Source of the DNA: Streptomyces ochraceiscleroticus
GTDB lineage: Bacteria; Actinomycetota; Actinomycetes; Streptomycetales; Streptomycetaceae
Length of the DNA stretch: 64,000 nucleotides
Assembly (NCBI RefSeq): GCF_000720485.1
Contig: NZ_JOAX01000004.1
Location: 186,001 to 250,000, forward strand
Direction: 5' to 3'
Positions 17,404-25,654 of the stretch are shown here, piece after piece. The notes beneath the pieces are model-generated. The model worked only from the letters and a program-made list of their open reading frames with translations. It was not told where the DNA came from and searched no databases. The position numbers were made by a program, and so were the translations under genes. Each line of letters opens with the position of its first letter. Position 1 is the stretch's first letter.

Positions 17404-18012
17404 CTACCGGGGCTGCGTATCGGCCGCCTGCGAAAGCGCCGGGGCGGCGGTGAACAGCGCCAAGACCGCAGTGCGGACCTGGTCGGCGACCGCGTCGGGG
17501 GTGGAGGTGTCGAACTTGCCGTCGAGGTGCAGGAACGCCAGGCCGTGAACGAGTGCCCACACCGAGGTCCACAGTGCGTCCGGGTCGGCGCCGGGGAAGG
17601 CGCGGCGGGCGATGTCGCGGACGTATTCCGCGATGGCCGCGGTCGCGGCGACCCGCTCCTCGTTGTCGGGGTCGCAGGGTTCGGCGAACATCGCCCGGAA
17701 CAGCGCGGGATGGTCGAGCGCGAAGCGGACGTAGGCGACGGCGACCGCCGCGATCTCGTCGGGGGCCGCTGGCGCGGGATGGACGGCGGCCAGGTGCTCG
17801 GTGAGTTCGCGGTAGCCCTCGGCGGCGACCGCGGAGACGAGCGCTTCGCGTTCCGGGAAGTGCCGGTAGGGGGCGGCCGGCGACACGCCCGCGCGCCGTG
17901 CGACGGCCCGCATCGACAGTGCGGCGCTGCCGTCCTCTTCCAGCAGCTCGCGCGCGGCGCGCAGGCAGGCGGCGCGCAGGTCGCCGTGATGGTACGCGGT
18001 CGTCTGTGGCAC
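17404..18012 (-). CDS. TetR-family transcriptional regulator
   Basis: A 202-aa protein with an N-terminal TetR HTH (LRAACLRAARELLEEDGSAA, MRAVARRAGVSPAAPYRHFP) and a C-terminal ligand domain of the TetR_C_33/WHG type (FALDHPALFRAMFAEPC, LWTSVWALVHGLAFLHLDGK). GTG 18012 is preceded by GAGAGGG. It is divergent from the OYE-type oxidoreductase gene, with an 18-bp inverted repeat between them that also resembles a palindrome at 20700-20735. It probably represses itself, the oxidoreductase and the 20764 operon. Confidence 0.93.
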   Translation of the reverse strand: MPQTTAYHHGDLRAACLRAARELLEEDGSAALSMRAVARRAGVSPAAPYRHFPEREALVSAVAAEGYRELTEHLAAVHPAPAAPDEIAAVAVAYVRFALDHPALFRAMFAEPCDPDNEERVAATAAIAEYVRDIARRAFPGADPDALWTSVWALVHGLAFLHLDGKFDTSTPDAVADQVRTAVLALFTAAPALSQAADTQPR

Positions 18013-18029
18013 AGGTCACACCCTCTCAT

Positions 18030-18073
18030 GTGTGCACCGCTTACATTCTCTGGTTAATGTGAGCGGCGCACAC
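18030..18073. promoter_or_regulatory. Palindromic operator between TetR and OYE genes
   Basis: GTGTGCACCGCTTACATT at 18030-18047 is mirrored by AATGTGAGCGGCGCACAC at 18056-18073, matching 16 of 18 positions around an 8-bp centre. Position and form fit a TetR operator controlling both divergent genes. The core CGCTTACATT recurs as GTGCTTACATT at 20701. Confidence 0.75.
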
Positions 18074-18121
18074 ATTCTAGGCGATCGCACCGAGCGTGCG
18101 CGCAGACAGAGAGGGATTCGG

Positions 18122-19387
18122 ATGACCAGCGAGCTGTTCTCGCCGTTGTCCCTGCGCTCCGGACAGGTTCTGGACAACCGGATCGCGAAGGCGGCCATGG
18201 AGGAGAACCTGGCCGACGAGGGCCAGTTGCCCGGCCGGCACCTTCTGGCGCTGTACCGGCGCTGGGCCGCCGGCGGCACCGGACTGCTGATCACCGGCAA
18301 CGTCATGGTGCACGCCGAGGCGCTGACCGGCCCCGCGGGTGTCGTGCTCGACGAGGCGGCGCCGCTGAAGCCGTTCGCTGAGTGGGCCGAAGCCGGCAAG
18401 TCGGGCGGTGGGGCGATGTGGATGCAGATCAACCACCCCGGCCGCCAGGTGCAGGCCGGCATGCCCGGCGTGGTGTGGGGCCCGTCCGACGTGGGGGTCG
18501 ATCTGGGCCGGCACAGCAGCCGCTTCGGCCGCCCCGTCGCCATGACTCCCGAGCAGATCGACGCCACGGTGACCCGGTTCGCGGTGACGGCGCACCGCGC
18601 CGAGCAGGCGGGCTTCGACGGCGTGGAGATTCACGCCGCGCACGGCTACCTGCTGTCGCAATTCCTCTCTCCGCTGGTCAACAAGCGGACCGACGCATGG
18701 GGCGGGTCGCTGGAGAACCGGGCCCGGCTGCTGCTGGACATCGTCCGTGCCGTGCGCGCCGCCGTCTCGCCGTCCTTCGGGGTCGGGGTGAAGCTCAATT
18801 CCGCCGACTTCCAGCGCGGCGGGTTCGACGCCGACGACGCACGCCAGGTGATCGAGATGCTGGCACCGCTCGGCGTCGATCTGGTCGAGCTGTCCGGCGG
18901 CAGCTACGAGAGCCCGGCGATGGCCGGCCGCCCCGCCGATGAGCGCACCCAGGCCCGCGAAGCCTACTTCCTCGACCTGGCAAAGGACCTGGTCAAGGCC
19001 AGCCCGCTGCCCCTGATGCTGACCGGCGGCATCACCCGCCGCGAGACCGCGGAGAAGGTCCTCGACAGCGGGGTCGCGCTCGTCGGGGTGGGCACCGCCC
19101 TCTCCGTCACCCCGGACCTGCCCGACCGCTGGCGGAACGGCCGCGAGGCCGACCGGCAACTTCGGCCGGTGTCCTGGTCCGACAAGGCCCTCGCCTCGGC
19201 CGCCACCATGGCCCAGGTCCGCCACCAGATGCGCCGCATGTCCCACGGCCAGGCTCCCAGGCCCGGCACCCACCCGGCGCGCGCCCTGCTTTGTGAGCAG
19301 GGCCGGCAGCGACGGGCTCTGCGCCGCTACCGCACCTGGCTGACCGCATCGCGGCACATGGGTACGACCACGAGTCGGGCCGCGTGA
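18122..19387 (+). CDS. NADH:flavin oxidoreductase, Old Yellow Enzyme family
   Basis: A 421-aa FMN TIM-barrel protein. Family marks: LRSGQVLDNRIAKAAMEENL at the N-terminus, MQINHPGRQ, GFDGVEIHAAHGYLLSQFLS with the active-site His pair, TDAWGGSLENRARLLLDIV, and the FMN phosphate site in LMLTGGITRRETAEKVLDSG. OYE enzymes reduce activated C=C bonds of enals and enones with NAD(P)H. The last 60 residues are a basic tail beyond the barrel. Control by the divergent TetR regulator suggests induction by an electrophilic or aromatic compound. Confidence 0.93.
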   Translation: MTSELFSPLSLRSGQVLDNRIAKAAMEENLADEGQLPGRHLLALYRRWAAGGTGLLITGNVMVHAEALTGPAGVVLDEAAPLKPFAEWAEAGKSGGGAMWMQINHPGRQVQAGMPGVVWGPSDVGVDLGRHSSRFGRPVAMTPEQIDATVTRFAVTAHRAEQAGFDGVEIHAAHGYLLSQFLSPLVNKRTDAWGGSLENRARLLLDIVRAVRAAVSPSFGVGVKLNSADFQRGGFDADDARQVIEMLAPLGVDLVELSGGSYESPAMAGRPADERTQAREAYFLDLAKDLVKASPLPLMLTGGITRRETAEKVLDSGVALVGVGTALSVTPDLPDRWRNGREADRQLRPVSWSDKALASAATMAQVRHQMRRMSHGQAPRPGTHPARALLCEQGRQRRALRRYRTWLTASRHMGTTTSRAA

Positions 19388-19700
19388 CCACTGTGCGTGG
19401 CCGGGTCGAGTGACGGCCCCACGGGGCGACGCCCCAGCGTGCAGCGCAGCCCGGGCCGCCGCCTGGCCACGCGCCCTTGTCAGCGCGCCCAGCGCCGCAA
19501 CGCCGGGCCGGGAGGCGCGTGCCCGCGGGCTGCGGCCGGTCCGGCCCCGCGGCGAGACCCGACCGGTGCCCGTGAGAGTCCCGCGACAGGTTGCGCATCG
19601 CGGGTGAGGCGCGACGATGAGTGGGGGGTATGCGCCGTTCTGCCTGGTAGGCGCCGGATGTGCGGAACGGCAGAGCACGTACCCGGGACAGGGAGCAGTC
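19388..19700. other. Intergenic region before the esterase remnant
   Basis: No gene seen. GC-rich, with a small inverted pair GCCGTTC (about 19632) and GAACGGC (about 19664) shortly before the esterase start, which could be an operator half-site pair. Confidence 0.3.
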
Positions 19701-20674
19701 ATGACCGAGATGCCGCCACCCATCGCCCCCTACTTCGAACCCGCCGCGAAGGAGCTGGCCGAGGCGACCGACCCGCATCCGCGGATCTACGAGGTCCCCC
19801 CGGAGAAGGGGCGCCAGATCCTCCTGGACCTCCAGAGCGACACCAGCGCGCCCCGCCCGGACGTCGACGAGGAGTGGGTCGACGTGGATGCCGGGCAGTG
19901 GGGAACGGTCCCCACCCGCATCATCCGCCCCAAGGGGGCGAGCGGGCCGCTGCCAGTGGTCTTCTATATCCACGGCGCCGGCTGGGTCTTCGGCGACGAC
20001 AAGACCCACGACCGCCTCTTCCGCGAACTCGCCGTCGGGGCGGGCGCCGCAGGCGCCTTCCCCGTCTACGACCGGGCGCCGGAGGCGAAGTACCCCACCC
20101 AGGTGGAACAGAACTACGCCGTGGGCCAATGGGTCCTGGCGCACGGCGCGGAGCACGGCCTGGACACCTCACGCATCGCCGTCACCGGCGAGTCCGTCGG
20201 CGGCTGCATGTCCGCGGTGTTCGCGCTGATGAACAAGGAGCGCGGCGGGATCGACCTCAAGACCCAGGTCCTGCTCTATCCGGTCACCAACGCCGACTTC
20301 AACACCCCGTCCTATCTGCAGTTCGCCGAGGGCTACTACCTCACCCGCGAGGGCATGAAGTGGTTCCGGGACGCCTACACCACCGAACCCGCCCAGCGCG
20401 CCGAGATGTACGCCTCCCCACTCCAGGCCCCCCTGGAGCAACTGCGGGGACTGCCAACCACCTCGTCATCACCGACGAGGCGGACGTGCTGCGCGACGAG
20501 GGCGAGCAGTACGCCAACCGGCTGCGGGAAGCCGGCGTGGACGTGACCTCGGTGCGCGTGGCCGGCATGGTTCACGACTTCCTCCTGCTGGACAGCCTGC
20601 GCGACACCCGTGCCGCCAACGTCGCCCGCAAACTCGCCGTCGATGCTCTCACCTCGGCTCTGCACACCACCTGA
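19701..20674 (+). pseudogene. Alpha/beta hydrolase (HSL-type acetyl esterase), frameshifted
   Basis: The frame from ATG 19701 encodes a hormone-sensitive-lipase-type esterase: oxyanion motif VVFYIHGAGWVFG, nucleophile elbow GESVGG and LLYPVTNADF. Near 20455, after LQAPLEQLRGLP, the reading frame changes. The correct C-terminus (LVITDEADVLRDEGEQYANR with the catalytic Asp, then VAGMVHDFLLLDS with the His) is in the -1 frame and ends at 20674. One missing base in ACCACC-TCGTC explains this. It is either a recent mutation or a sequence error. A restored protein would be about 324 aa, the usual length. Confidence 0.88.
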
Positions 20675-20694
20675 GACACTCCCACCCCACAGTG

Positions 20695-20735
20695 TTGACG
20701 GTGCTTACATTGCCGACTAGGCTGATGTAAGCACC
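20695..20735 (+). promoter_or_regulatory. Sigma-70 promoter overlapped by a perfect palindrome
   Basis: TTGACG at 20695-20700 and TAGGCT at 20718-20723 are separated by exactly 17 bp. GGTGCTTACAT at 20700-20710 and ATGTAAGCACC at 20725-20735 form a perfect 11-bp inverted repeat across the -10 box. It drives the 20764 operon and is positioned for repression by a TetR protein. The half-site resembles the one at 18030. Confidence 0.8.
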
Positions 20736-20763
20736 GCTAACATTTAAGTGAGGAGCGATACTG

Positions 20764-21684
20764 ATGTCGTCAACTCCGCAGGACACGGTGAAAGTCGACC
20801 TGGGCGGCCATACGGTCACGGTCCCCAAGGGCGGCCTGTACGACCGGTACCGGATGAACACCGACCTGGACGAAGTCGCCGACGATCCCCGCGTCAGTGG
20901 CGTGGATTTCTTCCGCCGGCTGCCCAAGACCGAGGTCGACTCTCCGATCGGGGCCACGCTCACTCCGAACTTCTACTACCGCATCTCGACCGCCCGGCTC
21001 ACGATGCTTGCCCGCACCCGCGCGATCCGGAGCCGCCTGCCCCGGGAGCTGGCCCCACTGGAGGTCGCACCCGGACTCGGCCTGATCTCGGCGATGTTCT
21101 TCCGCTACGACGTGTGCGACATCGACTTCTACACCGAAGCCGCCGTTGGCATCGCCGTGAAACCCGCCCGGCACGGCGGCCTCGGATTCTTCGACCTCGT
21201 GACCGCCCTCAAGAACGAGCACCTCGATTCCTATGTGCTCTCCCTGCCGGTCAGCAGCGAGATCGCACAGGTTCGCGGCCACGACGGTTACGGCTTCCCC
21301 AAGTGGGTCACCGAGCTCGATGTGGACATCGACGCCGGCCGGACGACGGCACGTGTGGCCAACGGCGACGGCGGGACCGACCTGTCCCTCTCGGTGCCCA
21401 CACCCGCCCAGACCGTGCATGCGAGCGGCGAGCGTGTCTCGAGTCTCACCTCGTACACGTCGATCAACGGCGCCTGGCACTCCATCCTCAACCAGACCAA
21501 CATGCTCGCGGCGGGCACCGTGCGCTTCCCCCGCGGCATCGATCTCCAGCTCGGGCGGGGCCGCATGGCCGACGACCTGCGCTCGCTCAAGCCGACCAGG
21601 ACGGTGCAGCTCGACGTCATGACCGAGGGCCAGGCCGCCCTGCACATGCCCGTCCCCACCTCGGTCCCCAGCGGGAACCAGTGA
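20764..21684 (+). CDS. Acetoacetate decarboxylase family protein (copy 1)
   Basis: A 306-aa protein with the acetoacetate decarboxylase-like fold: LISAMFFRYDVCDIDFYTEA, then RGHDGYGFPKWVTELDVDID, in which the Lys of GFPKW sits where classical enzymes place the Schiff-base lysine. It is longer than classical ADC (about 245 aa) and belongs to the broad ADC-like superfamily, which includes hydratase, aldolase and other activities. GAGGAG precedes the ATG. It is followed 14 bp later by an aldehyde dehydrogenase gene and is probably co-transcribed from the promoter at 20695. Confidence 0.82.
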   Translation: MSSTPQDTVKVDLGGHTVTVPKGGLYDRYRMNTDLDEVADDPRVSGVDFFRRLPKTEVDSPIGATLTPNFYYRISTARLTMLARTRAIRSRLPRELAPLEVAPGLGLISAMFFRYDVCDIDFYTEAAVGIAVKPARHGGLGFFDLVTALKNEHLDSYVLSLPVSSEIAQVRGHDGYGFPKWVTELDVDIDAGRTTARVANGDGGTDLSLSVPTPAQTVHASGERVSSLTSYTSINGAWHSILNQTNMLAAGTVRFPRGIDLQLGRGRMADDLRSLKPTRTVQLDVMTEGQAALHMPVPTSVPSGNQ

Positions 21685-21698
21685 CAAGGAGCCCTGCC

Positions 21699-23297
21699 AT
21701 GGTCACCGATCACGCCGCTCCGCCCGTCGCCGCCCGCGGTACCGGCCTGCCCGCATCACTGACCCCGGGCCGAATACACCGGCTGGCGGAGCGCATTGCG
21801 GCCCCGGCCGATGCCGTACGGGTCACCACCCACGCCCCCTACACCGGCGCCCCGCTGGCCGACCTTCCCGTCTCGACGCCTGCTGACGTCGAGGACGCGT
21901 TCGCGCGTGCCCGCGCCGCCCAACGGGCCTGGGCAGCCACCCCGCTGAACGAGCGCAAGAAGATCATGCTGCGCTTCCACGACCTCGTACTCACCCGCCG
22001 GGACGAGGTGCTGGACCTGATGCAGGCCGAGAGCGGCAAGACCCGCCGCGACGCCTCCCTCGAGGTGATCGACACCGCGATCACCTCCCGCTACTACGCG
22101 CGCAGCGCCGCCAGGTACCTGGCTCCCAAGCGCCGCCGCGGTGCAGTCCCGGTGCTTACCCACACCACCGAACTGCGCCACCCCAAAGGCGTCGTCGCCA
22201 TCGTCTCCCCGTGGAACTACCCCCTGAGCATGGCCGCCGGCGACGCCATTCCCGCGCTCATGGCCGGCAACGCGGTCGTTCAGAAGCCCGACACCCAGAC
22301 CGCACTCACCGCACTGTGGGCACTGGACCTGATGCACGAGGCCGGACTGCCCGCCGGCATATGGCAGATGGTGATCGGCCGCGGCAGCTCCATCGGCGAC
22401 GCGCTGATGGCAGGCGCCGACTACATGATGTTCACCGGCTCCACCGCCACCGGACGCCGGATCGCGCGCGACGCGGGGGAACGCCTCATCGGCGCCTCCC
22501 TCGAACTCGGCGGCAAGAACGCCATGATCGTCCTTGACGACGCCGACATTGACCGTGCGGCCGACGGCGCCATCGCCGCATGCTTCCCCTCCGCGGGCCA
22601 GCTCTGCGTCTCCATCGAGCGCCTGTACGTGGCCGAGTCCCTCCGCGACGAGTTCATCGCAGCTTTCGTCGCCCGCACCAAGCGGCTCACGATGGGCGCC
22701 GCCTACGACTACAGCATCGACGTCGGCTCCCTCACCACCTCCTCCCAACTGGACACCGTCACCGCACACGTCGACGACGCCGTCACCAAGGGCGCGACCG
22801 TCCTGGCCGGCGGCACGGCCCGCCCCGACCTGGGCCCGCTGTTCTACGCACCGACCATCCTCACCGACGTCACCCCCGACATGACGCTGTACGAACACGA
22901 GACCTTCGGCCCCGTCGTCTCCCTCTACCCCTTCGACGACGTCGACGAGGCGATCGCGCGGGCCAACGCCACCCCGTACGGCCTCAACGCCAGCGTCTGG
23001 ACCCGCAACGGAGCCCGAGGCCGGGCAGTCGCTGCCCGCATCCACGCCGGCACCGTCAACGTCAACGAAGCCTTCGCCGCAGCCTGGGGCAGCATCGACG
23101 CACCGATGGGCGGCATGGGCGACTCAGGACTCGGCCGACGCCACGGAGCCGACGGCATCCTCAAATACACCGAGCCGCAAACCGTCGCCCACCAGCGCCT
23201 CCAGGGCTTCACCCCGCCGGCCCGCATCTCGCCCGACGCCTGGGCCGCGCTCCTGACCAGCGCACAGAAAGTCCTCAAAGCGGCCGGCGCTCGCTGA
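21699..23297 (+). CDS. Aldehyde dehydrogenase, succinate-semialdehyde dehydrogenase-like
   Basis: A 532-aa NAD(P)-dependent aldehyde dehydrogenase. Conserved elements: VVAIVSPWNYPLSMAAGDAI (cofactor/substrate loop), FTGSTATGRRIA, the Glu region LELGGKNAMIVLDDAD, the catalytic Cys in PSAGQLCVSIERLYV, and YEHETFGPVVSLYPFDD. The overall pattern is closest to succinic-semialdehyde dehydrogenases. It has an N-terminal extension of about 40 residues. AAGGAG precedes ATG 21699, directly behind the ADC-like gene. A shared route oxidising an aldehyde released by the upstream enzyme is inference. Confidence 0.93.
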   Translation: MVTDHAAPPVAARGTGLPASLTPGRIHRLAERIAAPADAVRVTTHAPYTGAPLADLPVSTPADVEDAFARARAAQRAWAATPLNERKKIMLRFHDLVLTRRDEVLDLMQAESGKTRRDASLEVIDTAITSRYYARSAARYLAPKRRRGAVPVLTHTTELRHPKGVVAIVSPWNYPLSMAAGDAIPALMAGNAVVQKPDTQTALTALWALDLMHEAGLPAGIWQMVIGRGSSIGDALMAGADYMMFTGSTATGRRIARDAGERLIGASLELGGKNAMIVLDDADIDRAADGAIAACFPSAGQLCVSIERLYVAESLRDEFIAAFVARTKRLTMGAAYDYSIDVGSLTTSSQLDTVTAHVDDAVTKGATVLAGGTARPDLGPLFYAPTILTDVTPDMTLYEHETFGPVVSLYPFDDVDEAIARANATPYGLNASVWTRNGARGRAVAARIHAGTVNVNEAFAAAWGSIDAPMGGMGDSGLGRRHGADGILKYTEPQTVAHQRLQGFTPPARISPDAWAALLTSAQKVLKAAGAR

Positions 23298-23340
23298 GCC
23301 CTTACGAAGGGGGGAGCCCTGCCACACAACGGAGACAGAG

Positions 23341-24042
23341 ATGACCAGAGTCCTTTTCGTCGTGTCCGCAGCCGACCGCTGGACGCTGAAGGACGGAGAA
23401 GTGCACCCCTCGGGCTACTGGGGCGAGGAACTGGCCATGCCGCACAAGATCTTCACCCGCGCAGGGTGGGAGATCACGATCGCGACGCCGGGCGGAAAGG
23501 TTCCCACGCTGGACCGCCTCAGCATGTCCCGCACCGCCGGCCTGCCGTCCAAACTGCGCGAGGTCGCCCGGTACCTCGACTCCATCCAGGGCGAGCTGAA
23601 CAACCCCAGACCCCTGGAGGAGATCGCCCCGGACGCATACGACCTGGTCTTCTACCCGGGCGGGCACGGACCGATGGAGGACCTCGCCGTCGACCCGGTC
23701 TCGGGAGCACTGCTCACCCGCGTACTGCACTCCGGCAAGCCGCTGGCGTTGCTGTGCCACGCACCGGCCGCCACGTTCGCGGCGAAGAACGAGGACGGCT
23801 CGTGGCCGTTCGCCGGATACCGGATGACGGGCCTGTCCAACCTGGAGGAGAAGTTCAACAGCTTCGGACGCAAGGCGATTTGGCTCCTGGAAGACCGCCT
23901 GCGCGAAAGTGGCGCCGACTACCGCAAGGGACGCCTGCCCCTGCGCCCGTTCATGGAAGTCGACCGCAATCTCTACACCGGACAGAACCCCGCCTCTTCC
24001 GAACTGCTCGCCAAGCGGCTCGTGGACGACCTGGACACCTGA
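23341..24042 (+). CDS. DJ-1/PfpI family protein (type 1 glutamine amidotransferase-like)
   Basis: A 233-aa protein of the Hsp31/YDR533C-like DJ-1 branch: VLFVVSAADRWTLKDGEVHP at the start, DLVFYPGGHGPMEDL, and the nucleophile elbow ALLCHAPAATFAA with the reactive Cys. Members act as glyoxalase III (methylglyoxal to lactate), deglycase or chaperone. The position after the aldehyde dehydrogenase suits detoxification of reactive carbonyls made by the same pathway. Probably the third gene of the 20764 operon (43-bp gap). Confidence 0.9.
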   Translation: MTRVLFVVSAADRWTLKDGEVHPSGYWGEELAMPHKIFTRAGWEITIATPGGKVPTLDRLSMSRTAGLPSKLREVARYLDSIQGELNNPRPLEEIAPDAYDLVFYPGGHGPMEDLAVDPVSGALLTRVLHSGKPLALLCHAPAATFAAKNEDGSWPFAGYRMTGLSNLEEKFNSFGRKAIWLLEDRLRESGADYRKGRLPLRPFMEVDRNLYTGQNPASSELLAKRLVDDLDT

Positions 24043-24084
24043 ACACGGCGAGACGTAAGCCCCTACGACACCACGAGTTCAACC

Positions 24085-24240
24085 TCAGTAACCGACGAGC
24101 AGTGGGCGCGGATCAAGCCGTTGCTGCCGGACCGGACGCCGAGGCGGCGTGGTCGCTGGCGCGATCATCGGGTGGTGATCGACGCGACGACATCCACGAA
24201 GCCTTCCTCGGCTCGCCACCTGCCTCATCACTCATCGCTT
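24085..24240 (+). pseudogene. Chimeric IS5-type transposase scrap
   Basis: SVTDEQWARIKPLLPDRTPR and RGRWRDHRVVIDA, the start of a short IS5-group transposase, are joined directly to RRDDIHEAFLGS and a degraded SLI tail, the last residues of an IS5 transposase like that at 10157-11042. Everything between is missing. The two ends may come from one deleted element or from two elements joined by recombination. It separates the ADC/ALDH operon from the amidohydrolase cluster. Confidence 0.7.
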
Positions 24241-24433
24241 TGGGAACGGCTGCCGTCGCCGCGGGCGGCATTGCCGTGGGTCAGTTGTTCGGCCGTGCCC
24301 GGCTTTCGCTGCTCCGAAATGGCGTCTCCTGACCGCTATTCGACATCCGTAGCGAACATCACCGACCCGGACAACCGGTGATCGTCCTCACGGAATGTGT
24401 GCCCAATCCGCACGGAGACCGCCACCACCACCA

Positions 24434-25654
24434 TCAGATGACGGTGCCGCCCTTGATGACGTATCGGAGATTGTCCTGCGGGCGTGTGAGGACGCTGATG
24501 TTCTCAAGCGGGTTGCCGTCGACGATGAGGAGATCCGCACTGGCGCCGATGGCCAAGGTGCCGATCTGGGATTCCAGGTTGAGCAGGCGGGCAGCGGTGC
24601 TCGTCGCCGCCCGTACGATGTCGGCGGCCGGCTGGACTTCTGCGCGCAGGGTGAACTCTTCGAGTTGGGCGGTTTGCATGGGGCCGAGCAAGTCGCTTCC
24701 GTAGACGAGGTTGACGCCTGCGGTGTGGGCGCGTTCGAGGGCCACGAGGCCGTCCTCGTGGACGTCTGCGATCTTCCGGTAAGACGCCTCTGCCATGCCC
24801 ATCACCTGGCCGAGCTTGGCCATCTGGTCGTAGGTGACCAAGGTGGGGACGAGGTAGGCGTCGTTTTCCAGCAAGAGGCTGATGGTCTCATCGTCGATCA
24901 AGTTGCCGTGTTCGACGCAGCGCACGCCGGCTCGCAGGGCGCGGTTGACGCCGCGGGGATGGTAGGCGTGCACGGTCACGTACCGGTTGTGGTTCTTGGC
25001 CTCGGTGACGGCGGCGCTCATCTCTTCGTCGGTGTACTGGACTTCGGAGACTTCGTCGTGGGGCGAGGCGACGCCGCCGCTGAGGAGCATCTTCAGGTGG
25101 GCGGCGCCCTTACGGAACTCGTCGCGGGCGGCGGCCTTGACGGCGTCGACGCCGTCGGCGATGCGGGAGAAGGCGGGGCGGGCCTGGCAGCAGGGCAGCG
25201 TGTCGTCGCCGAGCGGGCGGAGGTCTCCGTGGCCGCCGGTCTGCGACAGCGCCTTGCCGCCGTAGATCAGGCGGGGCCCTGGGGCGAGCCCTTCCTCGAT
25301 GGCTCGGGCCATTCCGTGATCGGCACCGCCGACGTCGCGGACGGTGGTGAATCCGCGGCGCAGCATGCGGCCGGCTTCGGCGAGAGCACGGACCGTGGCG
25401 TAGCCGGGCGTCCAGGAGGCGGATTCCTGGCGGTCGAGAGTGCTCAGCAGGAGATGGACGTGCGCGTCGATGAGTCCGGGCATGACGGTGGCGCCCGCGG
25501 CGTCGATGTGCCGGACGCCGTCCGACGGCTTGGGGGCACGGCCAGTGTCGGTGGCCGTGATCCGACCGTCTGCGACCTCCAGCCATGAGGTGTCGGTGAG
25601 CTCAGCGGTTTCCGGGTGCAGCAGGTGTGCGTTGGTGATGAGCAGGCGGTTCAT
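24434..25654 (-). CDS. Metal-dependent amidohydrolase
   Basis: A 406-aa amidohydrolase-superfamily enzyme. GLIDAHVHLL (residues of about 60-69) supplies the HxH metal ligands, LKMLLSGGVASP the bridging Lys, TVHAYHPRGVNRALRAG and CVEHGNLIDDE the later His ligands, and VYGSDLLGP the catalytic Asp. It resembles the Xaa-Pro dipeptidase/imidazolonepropionase-like group; the substrate is unknown. It overlaps the MFS gene by 4 bp (ATGA), so importer and hydrolase are coupled. A fragment of a paralogue lies at 28427-28800. Confidence 0.92.
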   Translation of the reverse strand: MNRLLITNAHLLHPETAELTDTSWLEVADGRITATDTGRAPKPSDGVRHIDAAGATVMPGLIDAHVHLLLSTLDRQESASWTPGYATVRALAEAGRMLRRGFTTVRDVGGADHGMARAIEEGLAPGPRLIYGGKALSQTGGHGDLRPLGDDTLPCCQARPAFSRIADGVDAVKAAARDEFRKGAAHLKMLLSGGVASPHDEVSEVQYTDEEMSAAVTEAKNHNRYVTVHAYHPRGVNRALRAGVRCVEHGNLIDDETISLLLENDAYLVPTLVTYDQMAKLGQVMGMAEASYRKIADVHEDGLVALERAHTAGVNLVYGSDLLGPMQTAQLEEFTLRAEVQPAADIVRAATSTAARLLNLESQIGTLAIGASADLLIVDGNPLENISVLTRPQDNLRYVIKGGTVI

